This document shows positions 45,901 to 57,900 of a stretch of DNA of 64,000 bases, in pieces (within the stretch, counting starts at the first letter, position 1; every line of letters begins with the position of its first letter). Made by a program: the position numbers and the translations under genes. A model generated the notes under the pieces. That model ran no database searches. It was given only the letters and a program-made list of their open reading frames with translations, and was not told the DNA's origin. Origin of the DNA: Phoronis australis. Lineage: Eukaryota; Phoronida; Phoronidae. Location of the stretch: assembly GCA_002633005.1 (NCBI GenBank), contig NMRA01000291.1, forward strand, positions 1-64,000, given 5' to 3'.

Positions 45901-48900
45901 ATACCAGATTTCACCTGTAAATGAAGTTGGCATTTCGGTATATAAAAATCTTTTTTCTGGCATATTTACCGTGTAAGAGATGTGACAAAAACTGTTCTTT
46001 TAAAAGTGTTTTGTTGTGTTTTTACTATTTAGTTTTAATTGAAAGTTGATGGCAAATTTGTCTGGTAACAGGATCATCAAAATATTTGTGATTTTTAGGT
46101 CAAACATGGATAAAGTAAAATTTTGTCATTTTGTAAGTTAAAACAAGACAGTGCCAATGACTTATAAATCATGTAGCACAAGTGCTTAGACAGAATTGCC
46201 CTAATCAAGTGTTATTCCATTACATCTATCAACAGAGTGCATAGTCCATTAATTTTCTAAAGAAGTGATTTCCTAGATTTTTTGCTTGGTTTCCTGTCGA
46301 TAGGAGATCTGAGACATGGAGTTGGCAAAATCACTGTGTTGCATAGAATGGTTTGCTGCATTTTAGAAAGCAACAGGAAATAAACAAAATGTAGCATTTA
46401 GAAAAAAAGTTGCTCTAGGGACACTCAGGTATTGTTAGAACGTTTTGCACAGAGATCATTTTAAAGTATTTGTTGATAATATTTTGATCGCACCATCTAC
46501 AAAAGAGTCTAGTTCTTTGCTAAGTCCATTGCGGAATTTGGTGGAACCCTCTGGTCATTTGTTCACTTGACACTTGCATTCCATTAGGAAACCTGTAATA
46601 CAAACAACTATTTAGCATGTGAGAGCACAAAACAGTCTTATGCCTGAACTTATTTCTCATCCTGGTGTGTAAGACAGTCTGAGTTTATGGTTATACAGCC
46701 ATCATCGTGTCCATCTTTTTGATAGACAGAATTTATTTTGAATGGGTTCGGCGGGATGGACAAAAGTAAAAAATACGGGCAAATATTTTTAAAAACATGG
46801 CTTGATATGAAGTTCGTTTTCATAAATATCTCGACTGTTTGGCAGCCGCTAAAATAGACTGGGGAGTCTGCAGAAGTTGTTGCGCAAAAGGTGCCTTCTT
46901 GGTGCAGTTGCAAATTATTCTGTGCGCACCACAACAATGGTCGCACCTGACAACAGTGTTTGGAATGTCAATGAAACCTCTGAACGGAAACGCTTTTGAC
47001 GCATCTTACTGGTTTTTGCTAAAACGTGCATCTCTCACCTAGACAAATACTATTGGTTACTTTTGGTGCATTTCTTATATTATTGGCCAGTCGAAATTAG
47101 GCTCATTTCATTGCTTTATGTGGAGTTTTGTTGGCTGTATCATATCTATTGTTCGTTCCCCCTGCACAAAAGTGACAATTTGATGGCATGACAGTTGCAA
47201 AGAATTTCTAAAAAATGCATTTATAAAAAATGCAAAATATTTACCTGAATTCAGTCCATACAAGTATGCAGAACGTGGTCTGCCAACTTAACCATATCAT
47301 CCTGTTGCTATCCTATCTTAATAACAACCTGGTGAATTTCATCATGTCCCTGCTGTATCAGAAAATGTAACACTTTTGTTTTTGTTTTGTTTTCTTTTGT
47401 CTGACCTTGTTTGTATCATTTTCTTGCATTCACCATAGTTAAACTGTCTCTTCTACAGAAATGCCTGCACCCTCTGCCACTGTGGCAAGGAGGCCCACCT
47501 GTTACAGCCAAAGAACATGTTGGTGGAGCAGCGTATAGGATGGGTCCAGTATGACAAACACAAAGAGGAGGCCAGGAGTATGGGCTTTGCTTGGGTGCCA
47601 CCCACTTTGTCTCTGGAGAAGGTATGCCTTCTGTTGTTCTCCATAATTTTTATGCTTGTATAAATTGACGTGCTGTAAACCTTTGTGTTGGTAAGTTTTT
47701 CTGTCTGCAGTCGTAGCACATTTTTTGTTTAATTGCTGAACACTTTAGTTCCCACTCAATTAGCTTGTACCCAGTATTCCCTTCCAAGGGTAAAGTTTTA
47801 CTAAAAGAGGAGATTGGTATGGAATTGCTGCAAGTAATAGTTCAGTTGCTGTCTTAAGCAAAAAATGTGTGTTAAGCGACAGTAGTATATAATCTGTTGG
47901 CCTTCTACATCTAGCCTTACCTTTTGATTTATGTTACTGAGGTAAGTATGGTGGTTATCTTGTACTGTCAGTAAATAATGGTCTCATCACTCCTGATATA
48001 TTTCTCAGCAGCATGCAGGGTACTTATTATGATGGTGTGGGCTTGTCCATGGCTGTGATTGACAGTGGACAGTGTGTATGGCGGCTAATTGGTACTGATG
48101 GGTAGAGGATGGATGGTGTGTAATTATTGACAGAAGGATCACAAGAATTCCAAACCAAAAATGCATGAGGCATTCCTGTTGCTTCATCTGACTGTGCATA
48201 TTAAGAAACAGTTTTGTTGCAAACCATTGGACAGTGCGGATAGTAACACTTCTGGATAATAACTCTTCGCAGTATTGGATAGCAATTCCTCGCAATTTAT
48301 AACCCTGGTTTTTAGATTTCACCACTGTTGCCATCAGCCTTAAGCACAGGTGAAATATTGCTCAAGGTATCTTATTCAATAATCAAACAGATTTAAATAT
48401 TTTATTGTTATGAAAAATGTCATCTTTGGATCTATATAATAACTTATAAGGCTGCACCTCTGTGTGCTTACTGGCTCAGTAAATGATCATTGTACATTGA
48501 TATTAGAAGGGGTGCTGGTTAAAATATAAAAGATGATAGCATAAATAGGGGACCCAGAGGCAAACATTTGCTGAAACCAGTAACAGTAAATGTCAACAGT
48601 TACAGCTATTTCTATTGTCCATGATTGTGCTGTATGGCTACAGTCATGAGGGACAGATTCACATGTCCATCTACCATTACCATGTGAGAGTTCTTTCAAA
48701 GAGACTCATGATTGGTTTTAGCCAAAAGTCAGACAAATTCTGACTATGAATAGCCAAAGTTGCTTTTTGTCTTTTGCATTTCTCAAAACATCTTGTCTTC
48801 TGGCAAACTGGGAATTTCTGTCCATTGACTTCGAGACAGTTCTGACTTTAAACCTTAGCCTGTTCCGTAACAGAAACAGGCTAAGCCATCCCTAGGTTGG

Positions 48901-51900
48901 TTTTCAGTCATAACACAAAACCCATTAAATAGACTCTTGGAGGAGCACATCCCTGCTTGCTCACAACATCACTGGCTGATGTGAATTCTGTCCCTATTCT
49001 GCAGCGCACAGAAGGTACATCTCCATTCAGTGTGCAAATTAGTGCACTGACTTATGTTTTTACTTAACCAGTAATTTGGATGAACCGGAAACCAGTCCTG
49101 TTTTGTCTGATGGCCTTTTATGATCGATTTGTTATGCAGATCAAGACCTGGTATCATTCTTAATTAAAACCATTTATGTGCTTTGAGGGCATGCCAGCTT
49201 GAGTTAACTCTAACCAATCTGACATGCAGTAATAATTGGCGGATAAATGAAATAAGAATTTTTTATTTTGTTACAAAAGAATAGTAGCACCCACTTAATG
49301 GTTTACCATCGCTACCATGAGACATTGTTTTTAAGAAATCGTGGTTCAAGGTTCAAAGGTTGATTTTGGCATTTGGGTCGAAAATGTTTCCGTTTGAAAA
49401 TTTAAAGATTTTGTCTGTTGATTTCTAAGTTCCGACAGTAGATTTGCCTACCATATCCTGTAAGTAGAGAACATCTACTTTTTTCTCTTACATGAATGGC
49501 AAGTCATATGTGCTGACATAAGGAAATACCAGAAGTTGTGAAGAGTCAAAGACTTAAACTTTGAAAAACGGGTGCTCAAATTTTATGCTTCATCTCAACA
49601 AAAGAATTTCTGGTACTGAGCAGGTGTTTTCATCATTCAGTCTGAATGTCAGTCAGCCTGCAATGCCGTTTATATTCATTCTGTTGGACTGCTTCTCTGA
49701 TTGAACATTCACCATACACACTTTCCCAATTTTGTTTTGCCTTGAATTAAAAACATTTATATTGGCTTAGCCTTTGACACCATGCATGTAAACGTTTTAC
49801 TTATAGCTGAGTATGTTGACCAATAAAATAGATGTAGATACCAATACCCGTGGGAGTTAATGTCCAGGACGCTTAAATTGGGAGTTTCAAAAATCAGGGT
49901 CCGTACATAAACCCAACTGTTGCTGTTGAGGAGCAAAATATTGAGAAGCCGGGGATGGCCGTTTATCCGAGCAGTCGAATCGCTTACACAAATGCCGTCA
50001 CCATTTTGCGCTCAAGTACAATATTAGTACTGTAAAATCTCCAATTTTGGTGAAAAATGATTGCCTTAATTGATACAGTTTTCTTAGTGCTTCTAAGGTG
50101 GTTGTGAATAGTCACATTTTTTCAAAATATCTGAACGTAGTCATGGTATAGATCTTAAACATGGAAAAGCATTAATTTTGTGCAATCTTTCATGGAAAAA
50201 CATAAAGTATTATTTCATTTGTCGGGGCCATCTTGTTGTATACTAAAGTGATAAGATATTACCGTATGTGCATGAGCTATAGAGAAAAATGGCTATTTTC
50301 TGTCAGAAAATGTCAAGGTGGCACTGAATCTGACTGTTACCTTTGTAAGAGAGTTGCGAGTGTTTTGGGAGCTAAAACTTCTCACGAGCGGGCATTCACA
50401 AAGGCACTGGCACTTTTGACGAAGTGTCACTGGTATGAATTGGGGTGGGTGCTAAGCAGAGCACAAGTGTTTAAAAGTGAAAGCTTGAAAATTACCTTGG
50501 TGGACATTAAGTCCAACGTGGGCATTAACCTGGTTAAGTACGGTTCACCAGGTGATTCAAGATGTTTCCTGGTTTATGCACAGTGCTAGCAAATAGCTGC
50601 CGCAGCTGTACCATCTCGGAACTGGTTTAATACATGGTTATTTATTCTTGGGATTTTTAATTTTTCTTCCATCAGGCGTAAGTCAATTGAGTGGAAGGTG
50701 CTCCAGACTGAGAAATGTACAAAAAGTTGACGCCATCATTTTTTGTGAAAAACATGTCACGCATTAGTTGCCTCTGGTTACAAAGTGATTCATGGAAGAA
50801 TGTGCAAGACATCTATTACCTTGTTTCTGTAAAACTGTTTAAAAACAAGAAGAGGATGTGTACCAAGGTGAAATGTTTATTGCCAATTTCTGAGTATTGT
50901 CTAGTCTGCACACCTTTCAGGCTAACTGCCCCTCTTCAACCCAGAACTTTGACAACAGTTTAAACAGAGTAGCTGACTTGAAATGTTGCTTGTCACCATC
51001 TCCGCCAGTAAAATTAACCTTTTGTATTACACAGGAGCTGAGATGGCTGCTTAAGTCCAGGAGTTATGCTTTCACGTGTACTGACCGAAATTCCGCAAAA
51101 CTAGGGTTGCAGTGTTGTTGGGAAAATGTCAAAAATTTGTACCAACTCCGATGTTTGTTCAAGACAATATTTTCCACCGATTACATAATTTGGGTAAATT
51201 ATGGAGTTAGAAACCAGCTGGGAGTATTGGTCCTAGGAAACCAGTGTCACAGAAATAATGAATCGCAATATTGATCGTTACAATAGTAATGCCGTTTCAA
51301 ATTTTGTTCTGTCATTTTTCCTTGAAGTCAATAGAAACTTGGCCCATGCAGCAGGTGTGTATATTTTATCAATAGATTTGTACACAGATCACTGTACACA
51401 GAATCCTTCGATATCATAAATGCTCATCTAGTTTCTTTTGAGTGGAACAGCGCAATTACCGCTTTAGCAAAGATTTCAGGACAATAAAATACTGGCTGAA
51501 ATAAATTAAACCGTTTTAAACTAAAACTAGTCATTTTTCTATCTGATTGACTACTAAAATTAAATTCCCTGTGAAAAGTTGTGATGTAATTGTTTTCTTT
51601 CACGAAGAAATATTAATAAATATTAGTCAAAAATGATGTTGTCATTTCTGTTTTTTGGCTAAGGGACCTAACCATGGTACATGTTTGGTTCACGACTTGT
51701 GAACTCTAATACAAGATTGTGAGGATGCTTCACAGGCCACTTGGTTGTTATCTGATCTTGGAAACTGTTTTTGTCTGCAGTTACGGAAACTATATGCAAG
51801 GGGAAACTGTAGGCGAAGGGGTAATATTTGTTTTATTGCTTCGTCGAGATTCGAACCCTGTTATTTTGTAAGTTTTGACTTTACTACTGCACCACCACTA

Positions 51901-54900
51901 CGTCACTAAAATTAAACGTGTTTTAAGCTATTTTAATCCATCTGGATTCTGAAGACGCATTCGTTTTAAATAAGTATGAAATGTTAACCACCAGTTGAAT
52001 TCAAACCTGCATCAAGGCATCGCAGTTCCACCATAACGGTATTATACATGTTTTCAGTATCTTAAATGTTTGCTGACTTTCAATACATGTCATTTGCACT
52101 GACTTTAGTGCGTGCACTCTTGACTATTACACTTGGGACCCCATTGATGTAACCAAATGATGTTTGTAAAACCGGCAATTGTATGGCTTCAAAACATATA
52201 ATTTTCAAAATGTTATCGATTGTCCCTTTTCCCATTCCGAGCATATTCAGGGAGTTTTCTTCAAAATCTCTCCGCAGTGTATTGGGTAATAGCTTACTGA
52301 CAAAATGAATGACTCACACATGAGTGAAAGCCTAAACATGGCCTCCTTTCATTAATTACTTAAGCAGATTTAATCATATCTGTAATTGACTTTCTCACTT
52401 GGACAACTTTCATACCCCAAAAATGTGATAATAAACGAAGCGGACATGATTGTCTGAAGTGTGTGTAGCCGCGTCTGGCTACAGGGATAAGTTAAAAGCC
52501 GTTTGCATAACACACTATATTATTTAGTTGCAAGCGATGAAAAGTGTCCGAACAAGCGTTGAAAAGGAGAAACCGAAAAAGCGGTTATCTGTAATGAAGA
52601 AAAACACACAGTCTGAGTACTCGGCAAGGAAGCGTAATAAACAAGCACTATATACCAATAGCGTTAGAAAGACTCGCGACAATGACTATGACAGGCAAAT
52701 ACTACATGTACCTCGCTAACAATACACTGGAACCCGTACTATCTATTCTACTACTGGAAACCATTACCATGCACAAACAACTGTCTAACTGCGACCCGTA
52801 ACTATTCTATGAACCGGGTACCGCGCAACATATACGCCAAACAAGCAGCTGAATGAAATTATATGTTAAACAACAACTATACACGCTCTAAACTTAGCTA
52901 GTAGATACACATGAGTACAACATGCTATGCCATAATACTCAGTACTTACAACAGTTTGGCCAATAGTCTGTGCTTAATACGAACGTTCCAGCATCTCCGA
53001 GGAAAACACATGATTCGCGTTACAGATCTTGTCAACGAATGCCGCTATACACAAGAAACGCTAGTCACAAAAAACCCGCGTAACATACAGAGGCTAATAC
53101 GTAATAATAGCCGGCCGGTCAAGCTACTGTTAGACTATGCAAATGCTATTGTAGCATCTGGAAAGAACCGGCTTACTAAAAGAAACCCAATCAGAGCGGT
53201 GAAAGATGTACTGTTACCTATAAAGAAAATAAACAGCGTGATATGTAAACAAAACACAATAACCAATGTCAAAAAATGATGCACGGCATCTAACAGTGTG
53301 AATTTTTTTTGCACTCCATTTAAAAAAGCATGCCTTTGCCTATGTATGAAATATGAAGTGTTCTTGTTTGAATGGCATAATTGGGTTTGTTAGTGTTACC
53401 TGTGTTCACCAGATGGCTCTCTACTTCAGGTTGAAGAATACATGGATCAGCTACCCAATCACAAGGTACCAAAACTGGGGACGACTGGTGAACATCACAG
53501 ATACAGACAGATACTATTGCAGCTGCCACAGCAGGACTTATCCATTGAATACTGCAACTCACTTGGTACTTGACAACTTGGTTCAATTAAGTTTTGAAGG
53601 AGAGTTTATTGAACAACTGACTTAGTGCTCATATTTGAAGATAAATGACAAATTCAACTTGGTTCAATTAAATTTTACCGGAAAGTTTACTTGAACAACT
53701 GAGTTACTGTTCAGATTTAAAGCAAAATTCCAAATTATTGATTTTGTTTGCCATGTCCGTTTTTAAGACTGCCAGTTTGCTTAATTGTACAGTACAGACA
53801 GTATTTTTATAGAAATGGTAATAGTTACTTACGTAATGGTCCCGGATTTTTAAGAATTAGTTTGATGCCTCACAGTTATTCAGTGGAGAAAATGTGGTAC
53901 TCTTAGTTGTAAGTGACTATTACCTGGATATGACTGGTTTTCAACAGTTTTTTTTTGTTGAGAAATTTGTCTTGCAAAATAAAATCTCAACTGTAAATAT
54001 TGTGATAAACATCCATGTCAATTGAGCAGTTGCACTGTTGTTCAATCCATATATAACCACAGGTGATCATGGGAGCAAAATCTGAAACATGGGAATGACT
54101 TATCGTTCTGTAATTACTATACGTAATCCTTCATGAACAAAGTTGCTCACCTGGTTCAGACTTATTACTCATGCATGCAGTGCTCCATGAACAAAATAAT
54201 TCTCTGTTGAAATCGCTTATTTGTAAAATATATGAACATGACAATTATAAAAAGTCAACATACATGTCTTCTGTTATGTCGTATTTGTGTTGGCTAGGTA
54301 AACAATACATGTCATGCCTTCCACATCTGTGGAAGAATACCAAAACTAGATTAACTGTGAATAGTGAGGTCACGCTGACCTCGTCAATGAAATAAATGCT
54401 TATTGCCGGGTGGATTTTTTCTGCTCTTAGTGATATTTTAATGCTAGTAACGAATTCGGCAATTTCTTCCAAAGCTAAGAAGTTGTGTTGTTTACCGGCA
54501 ATGCTAGTAGGCAGCTAAATATCAATATTGCGGTTTATAAGCCATGGTGCATTTGGCCAGACTGTTTACAAAAATGGGCATCAACATTCCTGTGTCGCTC
54601 ACTAACCATTCTACAAACAACACTGATTGTGTGGTTGGTCTTTCATTGATGTAGAAGTGGAATCGAGGGGTCCTATTGCTCTTGCTTAGGACACATTGCA
54701 TTGTTTTTATTATGCGCCCACATATTTATATGCCGTCATCTCTGTCCGTCCGTCCGTCCGTCCGGGCGGCGTCCGTCCGGCGTCTGGCGTCCGGCGTCCG
54801 CTGCTCTATCTCCAAAACCCTTTGACATACGTTCATGAAATTTGGCACCTATGTTCCATTCATGAATGGGACGGCATGTGCGAACTTTCGGACGGATCCG

Positions 54901-57900
54901 ACTACCGGTGTGCCCCCTAGTGGCAATTTTATTTTTTTACGCTTACCTTTGTATCTTCAAAAGTCCTGAACGGATTTTCATGAAATTTGGTATGTAGGCA
55001 CCTATTAGTGAGATGACGCTATCCTACTGTTTTCAGATGGATTCGACGTAGTTTGCGCCACCTAGTGGCCATTTTTACTGTTTTCGAGTCTGTATTTTTG
55101 CGTCCACCCCTCTATCAACCAAACCGCTCAAAGGATGATTGTGAAAATTGGCGTGTATGTGCTTACTATAAGGAAGACAGCTGACAATGATTTTCAGACG
55201 ATTTGGACTACTGTGGCGCCTCCTAGTGGCAGTTTTGTTTTTTTGCGCCCATGGCTGTATCTCCCAAACCGTTTGCAGGATCTTTACTAAATTTAGCAAG
55301 TGTATTTATGTGATGTTGACAACGGACGATGACGACTTTAGGATGATTCTGATTACCGGTATGCCTCTAGTGGCAATTTTAGTATTTGCCTCTAGTGGCA
55401 ATTTTAGTATTTTACATTGACCTCTGTATTTTCATAGTTCTTCAGGTGTGTACTTTGTGTTACTTCGTGACTGTGAAGGAAAAGTTCCAAGTAGAAATTT
55501 GTTTCTGGCATTCTAATGCTGTGCTAATCTCGTATGTTGGTAAATTTGTTTTTAATTCTATGTTTCTGTGGTGCTTTAAGCAACTGGTGTATAGGATGTG
55601 CTTGTATTATGAAGATTACTCACATTTTGCCCCTAGCCTATTGAGGAGACAAGGACCATGCCTTTCCATTTTGCAAAGTACAACGTACTACATATATGCC
55701 CTCTACTGGCCACTTTATGGTACCAATAAACAACCCTAGAAGGATACCGTATGCGGTGCAATTGTGGGCGCATTTCAACGCTCTGCGTTGCTCTTGTTGA
55801 GTTTGTCATCAACTGTCAGACCCTGTGTCCTGGTCATGAATCTGTACCTGTCATCTCGACAATAATTCCTCCATTCCTCCATAGAAGTCGCCGTGATTGG
55901 ATGTTGGTGTGAAGTCATCTTTCTTATTTTTATCCACTTCAGCAGTTCGATAAGCTGGCAATATCAGAGACTGACTCTTGAAGGACTCATCTGATTATCT
56001 TCCTGATAATTGACTACTCTGAATGTGCTGTATGTGTTTGCTAATACTATTTTATTAAAACATCACTTTAATTACCCGGGAAGACTTATTGAAAATGGTT
56101 CCATTTGCAGCCAATGAAAATGAGAGGAGAGCATTCGAAGAATTTGTGAAAAACCGAGATGAAAAATGTCTGGATATTGGAACATTAAAAGAAAAATTAG
56201 CAGAAGACATGGTAAGCCGAGTTGTTTCATAAAATTATGGAAATCTCCATTTATACCGTAAACGTTCAGGTTAATGCCCATGCTCAGTTTTCCGCCCACC
56301 CCCTACTTAAGGTGAATTTTCGATTTAACCGCCCACTGCTCAGTTAACCGCCCATCTGCGATTTTTGAAGATTTCCAGTTAAGTGCCCACCTCTCGGTTA
56401 AGCGCCCATCCCCAACTTTTTAAGATTGAATGTTTAGCGCCCAGTTTTAGGAAACGCGATTCCCGACTTTTAGGTACAGATGATGATCACAACGAGCGCA
56501 ACGACGCTGGGCCTCCGGGACGGCGGTTTGGCAATGTGAATTACAGTACAAGTAACGATTTATTGTCTCGGGTCATGGACTTGCTTTAAAATATAACACT
56601 TGAACATTTTTGTCATTTTATTTTCTTCTCATGTGTGCAAAGTTTAAGAACCCCGCCAGCGTCAATACCTCTGCTTTCAGCGACGCTGTCTGCCGCTCTG
56701 AGTTTCCGTCTGCAGTGCTCTATATAAAACATATATTCGAAATAATCGGACCAGAGAAATGGGACAATGGTTTTGCCAACCCTCCAATTTCTCTTTAGGT
56801 GGGAAGCTCTCATATTTTGAAGAACTAATTCCCATAACTCATGGAAAGATGTCAAATTCTCCCCATTTTGATGAATGTTATTACCAGGTTATTGAGGATG
56901 TGTGGCGACCAAAGGGACAATGTACCTCACTGGGTTACCGATTTGCTGCCTCTCGATTTCTGAGTTCAAAGGTTGACAATCGTCACTGTGTTTTTGCGTA
57001 TCATGTTGAAGTAATAAAAAACTTCTAGTCAAATTTTGTTTTTCGCTTATTACATCTCAGTCAAACTGGCATTAGCAGATTTAACTAATGTTGCTGGCTG
57101 TTCTTGCGTCAACCCCCGCCTGACTGTGTGAATTATCGCTTCCATATTCCCTTTTCAGCGATCCTGAATAATTTTGTTTCTACATTGGCCAGTTTCAGCC
57201 TAAACAAAATTCTTACCATTCGAGCCTGAAATATCTACGACGCACACTGCGTGAAAATTTGCGATAATTGATAGGGGGTGCACGGAGCTAGCTACTGGCA
57301 TCATGCACACTCGGGCTTAGGGAACATCGACCTGGAAATATCCAATGTAGACTTGACATCGCAGTTTTGGGAGACATTGGAACGGAGGAATATCGTAAAG
57401 CACTCTGTCTTTCCTAACAACAGCTTAAAAGTACAGCGTCACGCCGGTTTCTTTTACTTAGGACTGTTGCTGTTCTCTTGATGTGTGACTTGGTAGTGGT
57501 TCCCACACTGAGTGCATGTTACCTAGACACCAACACGTGATTGTCAGATTACTCATACATAGGTCCTACGTGCGTGCTGAATCCCACCGCTATCTTTGGC
57601 CATTAAAAACGAGATGCATGTTAAAAGAAGTCATTAGATTACTTGACGTTCTTTCCAAATCAAGATTGCCTGCCGGCACATTGCGCGCAAACAGCGGGAC
57701 CGGCCATTGACGCAGTGCGATAGTGTAGGTGATATTATAATTGGATATAATCTGGACATCTTGCATGTAAAATAAATGTTTTCCACTACAAAGTTGGGTA
57801 AGGTAGTGGTTTAAGAATGGACTGAAACAACACTGTTTTGTGACGTTTTATCATGTCTTTATGCCATGGTTTGAAATTTTCTTCTTGATTGACAATTGGC

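Noticed and set aside
48005-48334. 109-codon minus-strand ORF in the same intron
   Set aside because: No motif; His/Ser-rich tail looks like chance translation.
50233-50589. 118-codon ORF in the intron after PET-LIM exon 3
   Set aside because: No motif, no splice context, and ordinary intron composition; length alone is not evidence in 64 kb.
50897-51274. 125-codon ORF
   Set aside because: Low-information Cys/Leu/Ser mixture with no recognisable domain and no splice support.
51836-51906. Functional tRNA gene
   Set aside because: Acceptor and anticodon stems do not pair; only A/B-box-like signals remain.
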